This document shows, piece after piece, positions 23,420 to 31,501 of a stretch of DNA of 58,875 bases (position 1 is its first letter; the number at the start of each line of letters is the position of its first letter). A program made the position numbers and the translations under genes. Source of the DNA: Akkermansiaceae bacterium UBA1315 (GTDB lineage Bacteria > Verrucomicrobiota > Verrucomicrobiia > Verrucomicrobiales > Akkermansiaceae); NCBI GenBank assembly GCA_002307065.1, contig DBTN01000017.1:1-58875 (forward strand). Reading direction: 5' to 3'. The notes beneath the pieces are model-generated. The model saw only the letters and a program-made list of their open reading frames with translations, did not search any database and was not told the DNA's origin.

Positions 23420-24160
23420 ATGGCCTGGTTGCTCATTGATAACTCGAATACCCGCACGAAATTCGCTCTGGGAGATGCGGATCGATTGCTGCCTTGGCGC
23501 GGAGTCCTCGGCACTTCGGAAATCTCCGGTGAAACCCTCGACGCTCTTTTAAAAGACGTTTCCTACGACGCAGTCCTCATCGGTTCGGTGGTCCCGTCGA
23601 AGCGAGAAATTCTCCGCGATTTTTTTCTCAATCGCTGCCCGGTTCATCTGCTCGATCACACCAGCCCCCTGGGCATTGAGATCGACTATCCGTTGCCCGC
23701 GCAAATCGGTGCCGATCGGTTGGCAAACGCGGTCGGTGTTTTTCATCGCCACGGAGCGCCGGCGATTGTCATCGATTTTGGAACCGCCGTGACCTTTGAC
23801 ATCGTTTCCGGGAAGCCCGCCTACTGTGGCGGGGTGATCGCTCCCGGACTCGGCGCGATGTCTGGCTATCTCAGCCGGAAAACCGCACTGCTGCCGGAAA
23901 TTGAACTGATCGAACCGGTCTCCGCGATCGGGAAATCCACCACTCACGCGATGCAAGCCGGTGCTGTTTTTGGTTACCGTGGGTTGGTGAAAGAGATCCT
24001 CGCTCGCATTTCCGATGAACTGCCTCACCAACCGAAAGTCGTCGCGACCGGTGGTGATGCCGCCTTGATTGCCCGAGGCGTTCCAGAAATCGAGGTGGTC
24101 GATCCTGATCTCACTCTCGACGGGCTGCGGCAGGTCGCCCGACGGGTTTACCGTTTGTGA
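23420..24160 (+). CDS. coaX: Type III pantothenate kinase
   Basis: Catalyses the first step of coenzyme A synthesis, pantothenate to 4'-phosphopantothenate, in the CoaX form that needs a monovalent cation and is not inhibited by CoA. The protein has 246 residues. The ASKHA-fold motifs are present: LLIDNSNTRTKFAL at the start, PAQIGADRLANAVG, the phosphate motif IVIDFGTAVTFDIV, GGVIAPGLGAMSGYLS, and VATGGDAALIARG near the end. ATG 23420 begins two bases after the previous stop. Confidence 0.95.
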   Translation: MAWLLIDNSNTRTKFALGDADRLLPWRGVLGTSEISGETLDALLKDVSYDAVLIGSVVPSKREILRDFFLNRCPVHLLDHTSPLGIEIDYPLPAQIGADRLANAVGVFHRHGAPAIVIDFGTAVTFDIVSGKPAYCGGVIAPGLGAMSGYLSRKTALLPEIELIEPVSAIGKSTTHAMQAGAVFGYRGLVKEILARISDELPHQPKVVATGGDAALIARGVPEIEVVDPDLTLDGLRQVARRVYRL

Positions 24161-24217
24161 AACTCGCGCAAAAAAACCGTGTCATTCGCCGGTAAATCGC
24201 TACGGCTAAGAGGAGAA

Positions 24218-25162
24218 ATGAGTGATACTCCACTAGCCATAGGCATCGATTTTGGCGGCACCTCGGTGAAAACCGGTGTGGTGTGTAAAAGCGAGATCAT
24301 CGATCACGCGCCGCCCATTGCGACTCAAGACTTTGACGGGCCAATCGAGCTGATTGCCACCATCGCACGGGTGATCGAAGACTTGCGGCTCCGGCATCCG
24401 GCGATCGCTGCGGTGGGAGTGGGCATGCCGGGATTCGTGAATTTTGAAACCGGTGTCGTCAGTAATCTCACCAACGTCCAAGGCTGGACGATGATTCCAC
24501 TCAAAGCGCTGCTCGAAGAAAAAACCGGCCTGCCCGTTTCTGTCGAAAACGACGCGAATTGCATGGCCTTCGCCGAATGGAAGCTCGGAGCCGGGATCGG
24601 CCTGCAGCATCTCGTATGCATGACGCTCGGAACCGGCGTCGGCGGCGGACTCGTCGTCAACGGCCAGATGGTTCGTGGAGCCTGTTTTGGTGCGGGAGAA
24701 ATCGGCCAGATGTCGATCGACTATCAGGGCCGGACCGGTCACTACGGGAATTTGGGCGCGCTGGAAGATTATGTGGGAAATGGTGAGATCTCTTCCGCAG
24801 CGCGCGCCGCCTATCAAGCGGCGGGAGTCACGCTCGGTTTTGAAGAATGCACCCCTGCAGCCCTCGCTGTTGCAGCTCAGAAGGGCGACGAGATCGCCCT
24901 CAAACTTTGGGACGACATCGGCCGCATGATTGCGACCGCAGCGATGAATTGCTGTTGGCTTCTTAATCCCGAGGCCATCATCATCGGCGGCGGCGTGGCC
25001 CGAGCGGGCGACCTCATTTTTAAACCGGTCGAAAAATACCTCTTGGCCCAACTTTCCGGTCCGTTCAAAGACCAGCTCCGGATTCTCCCCGCGCACTTTG
25101 GCCATGAAGCGGGAACCATCGGAGCCGCCGCTCTGGCCCTCGAAGCTGCGGGCATCGTGTGA
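24218..25162 (+). CDS. ROK-family sugar kinase lacking the zinc motif
   Basis: Probable glucokinase or related hexose kinase of the ROK family, 314 residues. The phosphate loop GIDFGGTSVKTGVV and the catalytic aspartate in ENDANCMAFAEW are present, as are LGTGVGGGLVVNG and NPEAIIIGGGVARAG. The usual zinc cluster (GHxxxCxCGxxGCxE) is replaced: GEIGQMSIDYQ then GRTGHYGNLGALEDYVG has no cysteines and Gln for the conserved His. ATG 24218 has AGAGGAG five bases upstream, which settles the start against the open frame from 24179. It lies 57 bases after coaX in the same direction. Confidence 0.88.
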   Translation: MSDTPLAIGIDFGGTSVKTGVVCKSEIIDHAPPIATQDFDGPIELIATIARVIEDLRLRHPAIAAVGVGMPGFVNFETGVVSNLTNVQGWTMIPLKALLEEKTGLPVSVENDANCMAFAEWKLGAGIGLQHLVCMTLGTGVGGGLVVNGQMVRGACFGAGEIGQMSIDYQGRTGHYGNLGALEDYVGNGEISSAARAAYQAAGVTLGFEECTPAALAVAAQKGDEIALKLWDDIGRMIATAAMNCCWLLNPEAIIIGGGVARAGDLIFKPVEKYLLAQLSGPFKDQLRILPAHFGHEAGTIGAAALALEAAGIV

Positions 25163-25219
25163 AAACCGGTGACATTCTTTTTTGATTTTTTGCAATCCCC
25201 GCCGTAGTAAGCCCGTTCT

Positions 25220-25957
25220 ATGAACCAAGCTAATCCACTCGACCGCCGCCAGTTTGTGAAACTGGGCACTCTCGCCACGGCCGCAGCCCTGATGCCGCTC
25301 GCCGCAAAAGCCGCCGAGGCAAAGGAAATCACGCTCGCACCGCTTCCGTACGCGTTCGATGCCTTGGAACCGCACATTGATGCCAAGACCATGGAAATCC
25401 ACCATGACAAACATCATGCGGGATACATCAAAAACCTCAACGCCGCCCTTTCTTCCGCGAAGGATCTGCCAAGCGGCTCGCTCGAAACGCTTCTTGCGTC
25501 GCTTCCAGACGTTTCCGATGCCGACCTTCGTAAAACCCTCCGCAACAACGGCGGCGGCCATTGGAATCACGATTTCTTTTGGAAAATCCTCGCTCCTGCC
25601 GATAAGTCCGGCAAGCCGTCCGACGCCCTTGCCAAAGCGATCGACGCTTCATTCGGTTCGATGGACGATTTCAAAAAACTCTTTGCCGCTGCGGCAGGGA
25701 AGCGGTTTGGCTCCGGCTGGGCATGGCTCATCGCCAAAGATGGTAAGCTTCTGATCACCAGCACGGCGAACCAAGACAATCCGCTGATGAAAGGCATTGT
25801 CGAGGACAGCGACCTCGGCACACCGGTTCTCGGTTTGGATGTCTGGGAGCACGCGTATTATCTCAATTATCAGAATCGCCGTCCGGATTACGTCACCGCG
25901 TGGTGGAACGTGATCAATTGGGACGCCGTTTCAGAAAATTTCGCGGCTGCGAAATAA
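25220..25957 (+). CDS. sodA: Superoxide dismutase (Mn type) with Tat signal
   Basis: Detoxifies superoxide, here predicted outside the cytoplasm. The 245 residues begin with DRRQFVKLG, a twin-arginine motif, followed by a hydrophobic stretch ending AKAAEA at about 33, so the folded enzyme is likely exported by Tat. The enzyme domain has the metal ligands in MEIHHDKHH, GGHWNHDFFW and LDVWEHAYY. GGGH before the second histidine and Gln in TANQDNPLM are typical of Mn enzymes; iron use cannot be excluded. A strong terminator follows. Exported Sod in Gram-negatives is more often CuZn type, which makes this arrangement notable. Confidence 0.93.
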   Translation: MNQANPLDRRQFVKLGTLATAAALMPLAAKAAEAKEITLAPLPYAFDALEPHIDAKTMEIHHDKHHAGYIKNLNAALSSAKDLPSGSLETLLASLPDVSDADLRKTLRNNGGGHWNHDFFWKILAPADKSGKPSDALAKAIDASFGSMDDFKKLFAAAAGKRFGSGWAWLIAKDGKLLITSTANQDNPLMKGIVEDSDLGTPVLGLDVWEHAYYLNYQNRRPDYVTAWWNVINWDAVSENFAAAK

Positions 25958-25971
25958 CCCGACGTTTTCAG

Positions 25972-26010
25972 AAAAACGCGGCTTTCCCGAAAGGGGGAGC
26001 CGCGTTTTTT
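25972..26010 (+). terminator. Terminator of the SOD gene
   Basis: An 11-base stem AAAACGCGGCT/AGCCGCGTTTT encloses a loop that itself can pair (TTCCC/GGGGG), followed by a T-run. Confidence 0.9.
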
Positions 26011-26087
26011 GTATGGGGCCAGTCACCCCCTGAAGATTGACAATCAGCGACCTGTCGATAGGATGAAATCGTCTTTCCCCCCGACTC

Positions 26088-26861
26088 ATGAAAAGCAGAC
26101 ATTCGTTTGACCGTGCCGGTTTGTTTCTCAAAAACGCCGTAGTCGTATTCTCCCTGGGAGTCGCTCCCGTCATTCATGCCGCTTCGTTGATCGAGTTTTC
26201 TCCGACGGGCAGTAGTAATCCACTTGTCCAATCGGGAACAACCGATGGTGTCGGCTGGACGGTCGAAATTTCAGGAAGCGGTTTTTATCGCGCGCCTTTT
26301 GTCGAAACCGGCAGTGAAACCCAGATTTCTTGGGAGACTCCCAATCAAGAGATCGGCGACCTGCCGAATGTTTTGACGTTTAGCCTCAGCTTTGACGAAC
26401 CGGTGGATGATCTTGAGTTTTCCTTGCGGAGCTTTGGGGTTTTGGTGAAAAATTACTCGGCGGAAAATCTCGATCTCACCGGGGGAACCCAAAGTTTCAC
26501 CCTCACGGCTTACAACGGCGATGACGTGGTGCCGATCAGTTCAATCAGCGCGAATGTCGGTGAACTCATCGAGGTCACGGACGACGGCACTTCCCTCATC
26601 GCCAATGCCCTGATCGACGACACCGAGGGCGGCTTGATTCCCAATACGCCGGAGGCGATCGCCGCGCGGCGGGCGACCTTTGGCGTCGATCATTTGATCA
26701 CTCGCCTGGTGCTGACCTTTACCGCTGAAGCGGAAACGACCTTGGTCAGCGGAGATACCGTCCGGATTCGCGATATCAGTTTCACGACCGTGCCTGAACC
26801 GTCGAGCGCGTTGCTGAGCGGGCTGCTCGGGAGCTTGGTTCTGCTCCGTCGGCGCAAATAA
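26088..26861 (+). CDS. PEP-CTERM sorting-domain exported protein
   Basis: Exported protein of 257 residues with a signal peptide (about 1-31) and a C-terminal PEP-CTERM tail: VPEPSS at about 235-240, a hydrophobic helix (ALLSGLLGSLVLL) and the basic end RRRK. Such tails are cut by exosortase, usually in exopolysaccharide-making bacteria. The body is an all-beta domain with Ser/Thr-rich and acidic strands (TFSLSFDEPVDDLEFSLRSF), resembling other PEP-CTERM surface proteins of unknown role. No exosortase gene is present in the window. It is followed by a terminator shared with ppc. Confidence 0.9.
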   Translation: MKSRHSFDRAGLFLKNAVVVFSLGVAPVIHAASLIEFSPTGSSNPLVQSGTTDGVGWTVEISGSGFYRAPFVETGSETQISWETPNQEIGDLPNVLTFSLSFDEPVDDLEFSLRSFGVLVKNYSAENLDLTGGTQSFTLTAYNGDDVVPISSISANVGELIEVTDDGTSLIANALIDDTEGGLIPNTPEAIAARRATFGVDHLITRLVLTFTAEAETTLVSGDTVRIRDISFTTVPEPSSALLSGLLGSLVLLRRRK

Positions 26862-26872
26862 TTTCGATTCCC

Positions 26873-26905
26873 AAAAAAGCGGCGTCCGGTGAGACGCCGC
26901 TTTTG
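26873..26905. terminator. Bidirectional terminator between the PEP-CTERM gene and ppc
   Basis: AAAAGCGGCGTC and GACGCCGCTTTT form a perfect 12-base stem around CGGTGA, usable by both convergent genes. Confidence 0.92.
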
Positions 26906-26918
26906 GATTGGATGGGAA

Positions 26919-29684
26919 TCAACCGGTTGTCCGCAAACCGGATGCGATCGCGTTGATGGAAAGCAGCAGCTTCGGCAGCAGGGCGTCCGCTGCGTGGCGG
27001 CGATCGTTTGCGAGGTGTTCCCGCCATTCTTTCAGCAGCACGATCTGCTGTTGATGGAGAACCCGCAGCGGAGCCTCGCGGATATCCAGCGTTTTCGCCA
27101 TGCGGGGACGGCGGTCGCGCATCGGCCCGTCAAAGAGCTCCGCCAACAAATTGCGGGTCTTTTCGAATTCGGCGAAGGTCAGATCCAGAAAACGATTACG
27201 CAGCGTTTCATCTTCCACCAATCCGGCGTAGTCCCGCATCAGATCGAGATTGGCCGATGCGAGATTCGTTTCGACGTTGGTAAGGACGTAACTGAAGAAA
27301 GTCGAGTGCGGGAGAGCGTTCTTCAGATCGTTGAATCCGGCGGGATCTTCGCTTTTCAGTTTTTCCAACGCCGAGCCGACGCCGAACCAACCGGGAAGAT
27401 AAAACCGAGCTTGAGTCCAGGAAAAGACCCAAGGGATCGCCCGCAAATCGCTGATCGAAAACCCTTTTTTACCGGTTCTGCGGGCAGGTCGTGAGCCGAT
27501 TCGGGAATGCTCCAACGCGTCGATCGGAGTCGCCTGACGGTAAAATTCGATGAATCCTTCGGTTTTCAGGAACGCTTGGTATGCCTCTTGGCTGGCCGAT
27601 GCGAGTTGCGGCATAAACGCTTCGCACGGATCGACAACCGGTGGCAGATGGCGGTGGCGAGCGGTCGTGACCGCGGCTCCGGCGAGCAGCAGTTCGAGAT
27701 TGAATGTCGCGTTTGCCAAATTCGCGTATTTTTGAGCGATCGTTTCCCCTTGCTCGGTCATTCGGAATCCGCCGCTCATCGCGCCATGTGGAAGCGCCGC
27801 CATGAACCAATGTGTCGGACCCGCTCCGCGGGAAATCGTGCCTCCGCGACCGTGGAAAAAGCACAGGCTGACTTCGCGTTCTTGGCCGATTTTTGTCAGG
27901 GCTTCTTGCGCGCGCTGAAGGGCGAACTGGGCGGCGAGGATGCCGCAGTCTTTGTTCGAATCTGAATAACCCAACATAACTTGTTGGCTCGGTCCAGAAC
28001 TGGTCTCAGAGAGGGCTTCGCGCGAGCGGACGGCGACCGGGTGGTCGAGAAATGCCGCCAAGATTCCTGGGGATCGGTCGAGATCGTCCATCGTTTCGAA
28101 AAGCGGGACAACCGGTAGCGGGCAGACGAGACCGTCGGCGGTCCAGTCCATCAGTCCGGCTTCGCGGGCCAAAAGGTAGACGCCGAGGAGGTCGGAGAGT
28201 TTGCGGGTCATGGAAACGATCAGCGAGCCCAAACCCGCCGTTCCCCAGGTGCGCCGGTGTTTTCCGAGCACTCGGAAGCAGTCGAGAACCGCATTCGCTT
28301 CGTCGCCAACGCGCAGATCGTCGTGCAAGAATGGGCGCGTCGAATTGAGTTCCTCGTTGAGAAACGCCAGCCGTTTTTCTTCGGACCAATCGGCGTAGGT
28401 CGCTCCGTCCTCGATCCCGGCGGCGACGAGAAGCTGGCTGATGGCCTTGTCGTGGAATTCCGAATTTTGTCGGACGTCGAGCGTCGCCAGATGAAATCCG
28501 AACATTTCCAATTTATGCCGCAGGGGGCGGATCGCCTGCTCTTCGAGAAGATGACAACCGGCGTCGGCGAGAGTCCGGGAAAGGAGATCGAGATCGTCGG
28601 AGAGTTGGGCGGGGCTGTTGTATCCGGCGTCGCCGCGGGATTGGGCTTTGAGCCGCAGTGCCATCAGATCGGCCATTTGCCGCCAAGGCTCCTCGGCGTT
28701 GCGGTCGATGATTTCTTTCACATCGTCTTCCGTTGCGACGAGGAAGGTGAGTTCGTCGATCCGCGCCTGAAGTTCATCCGGGACCGGGGTGAGGTGACGG
28801 GAAAGCGTGAGCTGGCGGGCGAGGTCGTGGAGCTCACGATAGAGAAGTTCAAAAGCGGCGTTGCGCAGTTCTTCGAGCGATTTTTCGGTCACTTCCGGAG
28901 TCACCAGCGGGTGGCCATCGCGGTCGCCGCCGATCCAGGTGCCGAAGGAAAGGCGAGGGATGTTCCCGGCCGAGCGGAGCAAATCCAGTGGTAGGTCCGC
29001 ATCGCGCCAAGCTGCGGTAAAATGCTGATCCAGCCGACTGACAGCCGACGGGAAAAGGTCGCGGAGATAATGGATCGAATTCCGCAGTTCGCTGTAAATG
29101 TCCGGCCGGACCATGTGGATTTCAGCCGTGCGCCAGAGGGTTTCCAAGGTGGTCACGACGCGTTCGCGGATGCGTCGGCGTTCGCGCTCGGTGTATTTCG
29201 GATATTCGTTGCGGACCATTTCATCGTAAAGCGCGCGGTGGCGTTCACGGATGCTTGCGCGTTTCGCTTCGGTCGGGTGAGCGGTTAAGACCGGTTCGAC
29301 CTTCACATCGCGGAGCACGGCGAGGATTTCTTCGGGTCCGAGGCCGATTTCTTTCAGGTCGCGGATCGCTTGAGGCCAGAGTCCGCGGATGGACTCGGGG
29401 CCCAGCGCTTTTTCGCGTTCGCGGCGAATTTCTGCGGCGACGCGTTCCTCGACCATGTTGAGGAGTTGAAATCCAATCGAGTAAAGCTGGGGGAGCCCTT
29501 CTGGGGCGGAGCCGAGCGCGGGTTCGCGTCCGGACCAAGGCAAGTAGGGCAGCAATTCCTTCTCGCCAGTGCTTTCCAGCGCGTCTTTCAAGCAGCCCAG
29601 AAGGAAGGCCAACGTTTCGTCAATGAGATCAAATCCTTCGTTACGGAGCTTTGCTCGAGTGGGGTTTCCGGCCGAATCTGTCAT
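26919..29684 (-). CDS. ppc: Phosphoenolpyruvate carboxylase
   Basis: Anaplerotic enzyme that fixes bicarbonate onto PEP to give oxaloacetate. The protein has 921 residues, full length. Conserved blocks are in order: VLTAHPTEAKRASI (catalytic histidine), SFGTWIGGDRDGHP, GYSDSNKDCGILAAQ, FFHGRGGTISRGAGP, RAIPWVFSWTQARF, and the C-terminal end LLSINAIASGLRTTG. The serine phosphorylation site of plant enzymes is absent, as in bacteria. ATG 29684 starts ahead of the conserved region. It is monocistronic and divergent from menD across 143 bases. Confidence 0.97.
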   Translation of the reverse strand: MTDSAGNPTRAKLRNEGFDLIDETLAFLLGCLKDALESTGEKELLPYLPWSGREPALGSAPEGLPQLYSIGFQLLNMVEERVAAEIRREREKALGPESIRGLWPQAIRDLKEIGLGPEEILAVLRDVKVEPVLTAHPTEAKRASIRERHRALYDEMVRNEYPKYTERERRRIRERVVTTLETLWRTAEIHMVRPDIYSELRNSIHYLRDLFPSAVSRLDQHFTAAWRDADLPLDLLRSAGNIPRLSFGTWIGGDRDGHPLVTPEVTEKSLEELRNAAFELLYRELHDLARQLTLSRHLTPVPDELQARIDELTFLVATEDDVKEIIDRNAEEPWRQMADLMALRLKAQSRGDAGYNSPAQLSDDLDLLSRTLADAGCHLLEEQAIRPLRHKLEMFGFHLATLDVRQNSEFHDKAISQLLVAAGIEDGATYADWSEEKRLAFLNEELNSTRPFLHDDLRVGDEANAVLDCFRVLGKHRRTWGTAGLGSLIVSMTRKLSDLLGVYLLAREAGLMDWTADGLVCPLPVVPLFETMDDLDRSPGILAAFLDHPVAVRSREALSETSSGPSQQVMLGYSDSNKDCGILAAQFALQRAQEALTKIGQEREVSLCFFHGRGGTISRGAGPTHWFMAALPHGAMSGGFRMTEQGETIAQKYANLANATFNLELLLAGAAVTTARHRHLPPVVDPCEAFMPQLASASQEAYQAFLKTEGFIEFYRQATPIDALEHSRIGSRPARRTGKKGFSISDLRAIPWVFSWTQARFYLPGWFGVGSALEKLKSEDPAGFNDLKNALPHSTFFSYVLTNVETNLASANLDLMRDYAGLVEDETLRNRFLDLTFAEFEKTRNLLAELFDGPMRDRRPRMAKTLDIREAPLRVLHQQQIVLLKEWREHLANDRRHAADALLPKLLLSINAIASGLRTTG

Positions 29685-29827
29685 GCGTGGAACGACCTAA
29701 GCACAATCCGCGCCGAATCGGAAAGGCGATAACGCAGAGTGGCTCACGGAATTTCGAATTGGCGGGGTTTTGGATTTTCTCAATCGCGTGCTTGGACATT
29801 TCCGCGCGCCTGCGATAGCAACGCTTC

Positions 29828-31393
29828 GTGAATGCATGGTATCCGGCGCTTGAGGTGGTGAAATCCTGTCTGAAATCAGGCGTTGGTGATTTTGTGGTGT
29901 GTGCGGGAGCTCGAAATGCGGCGTTGCTCGAAGCGCTGGCGCGGGCGGAAAGCGCGGGTTTGGTGAAAGTTTGGCGACATTTTGAAGAACGCAGTGCCGG
30001 ATTTTTCGCGCTCGGACGGACGATGGAGACGGGCTTGCCGTGTGCGGTCGTGACGACCAGCGGAACGGCGGCGGCGGAATTGCTGCCTGCGATCGTCGAA
30101 GCTCACTATCAAGGCCGACCGTTGATCGCGATCACTGCGGATCGCCCTGCGGAATTTCGCGGAACCGGTGCGCCGCAATCGATCGAGCAACCGGGGATTT
30201 TTGGAAATCACGCGTGGCAAGGTGGATTTGAAACTTGGAGCGGGAAACAACCGCTGCATTTGAATGTGGAATTGGAAGAGGCGTTTGTTGCCGATGCGGA
30301 GGATCTGGCCGGTTTTCAAGTAGGGGAATTTAAACCGGTTCGCGATCGGATCGATGTCGCGGCGCTGGCCCGCTGGCTGCGCGAGGATTTTTATCGGGGT
30401 TTGGTCGTCGTGATTGGCGGATTGGAGCCGGATGAACGCGAGGAAGTGTTTCATTTTTGCCAAGCGCTGGATGCTCCGGTGATCGCCGAGGCGACCAGTG
30501 GATTGCGTGAGGCGCTGCAAAATTTGTCGATCCCAGACGGCGACCGGATTTTAAAAGCCGAGCCTCCGGCGAAAATTTTGCGTTTGGGAGACGTTCCGAG
30601 CGGGCGATTTTGGCGGGATTTGGAAGACTTGCCGGACGTTTCGGTGCGATCGGTTTGCCGCAATGGTCTTCCCGGATTGGCGCGTGATAGCCAAGTGACG
30701 CAAGGGCCTCTTGAACGAGTCTTGCCGGCGCTTGGGGAAATCGAACCGGTCGGTGACGCGATGGATTATCTTGCCGGAAGCTCGCGCCGCGCGGCGATGA
30801 TCGAAGAGCTGTTAGAAGCCTATCCCGACAGCGAACCGGCGTTGCTGCGCACGTTGTCGAATTATATTTCCGTGGGCGGCGGGTTGTTTCTCGGAAACAG
30901 CATGCCGATTCGTGAATGGAATCTTTTCGCTCAGTGGCATCGCCCGGTCCAATCCGTGCGTGCGAACCGCGGTGCCAATGGCATCGACGGTCAGATCAGC
31001 ACTTGGCTCGGGTGGTCGGCAGAAGTCAGCGAAACCTGGGCAGTGATCGGCGATCTCACCGCGTTGTATGATCTTGCGGCGCCGTTCGTGCTGGAGCAAA
31101 TCGATTGCGAGAAACGCGTTTTGACCGTGATCAACAACGGGGGCGGCAAAATTTTCGAACGCCTGCCAAGATTGCAGTCGATGAGCCCGCGCGCGGTCGA
31201 ATGGATGACCAATCCGCAAACTGCGGATTGGTCCGGTTTTGCGAAGCTTTGGAACATGAGTTATCTCAAAATCCGCACGGTCGACGATTTTGATCAACTG
31301 GAACCTGGCGACAAAACCTTGCTTCTGGAAGTCGTGCCGGATGACAAACAGACGGCTCAGTTTTGGGCGGCATGGGACCGGTTTTCGTCCTGA
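29828..31393 (+). CDS. menD: 2-succinyl-5-enolpyruvyl-6-hydroxy-3-cyclohexene-1-carboxylate synthase
   Basis: Thiamine-diphosphate enzyme of menaquinone synthesis that joins isochorismate and 2-oxoglutarate. The protein has 521 residues. The N-terminal domain has VCAGARNAALLEALARAE in the place of the SPGSRS loop, the catalytic Glu region FEERSAGFFALG and TTSGTAAAELLPAIVEAHYQ. The C-terminal ThDP part has GNSMPIREWN, RGANGIDGQISTWLG, a GDLTALYD motif and NNGGGKIFERLP. GTG 29828 puts the first helix at residue 1. The other men genes are not in the window. Menaquinone fits an organism with a respiratory chain that uses it. Confidence 0.95.
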   Translation: MNAWYPALEVVKSCLKSGVGDFVVCAGARNAALLEALARAESAGLVKVWRHFEERSAGFFALGRTMETGLPCAVVTTSGTAAAELLPAIVEAHYQGRPLIAITADRPAEFRGTGAPQSIEQPGIFGNHAWQGGFETWSGKQPLHLNVELEEAFVADAEDLAGFQVGEFKPVRDRIDVAALARWLREDFYRGLVVVIGGLEPDEREEVFHFCQALDAPVIAEATSGLREALQNLSIPDGDRILKAEPPAKILRLGDVPSGRFWRDLEDLPDVSVRSVCRNGLPGLARDSQVTQGPLERVLPALGEIEPVGDAMDYLAGSSRRAAMIEELLEAYPDSEPALLRTLSNYISVGGGLFLGNSMPIREWNLFAQWHRPVQSVRANRGANGIDGQISTWLGWSAEVSETWAVIGDLTALYDLAAPFVLEQIDCEKRVLTVINNGGGKIFERLPRLQSMSPRAVEWMTNPQTADWSGFAKLWNMSYLKIRTVDDFDQLEPGDKTLLLEVVPDDKQTAQFWAAWDRFSS

Positions 31394-31441
31394 GTGGGAC
31401 GTTTCGGTTGGCGAGTGATTGGTCCTCGGTGATCGAAACGA

Positions 31442-31472
31442 AAAAGCCACCCGACCGGTTGGTGGGTGGCTT
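31442..31472. terminator. Bidirectional terminator between menD and ilvD
   Basis: AAGCCACCC (31444-31452) pairs with GGGTGGCTT (31464-31472). The loop contains an ACCGGT copy. On the minus strand the stem is followed by TTTTT, so it mainly serves ilvD. Confidence 0.88.
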
Positions 31473-31501
31473 GGGGTTTTCGGTTTTTAAAAACCGGGAA
31501 G

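Noticed and set aside
24233..25570. Long antisense frame over the ROK kinase and SOD genes
   Set aside because: It spans two well-supported genes and their gap with no recognisable domain; codon-bias shadow.
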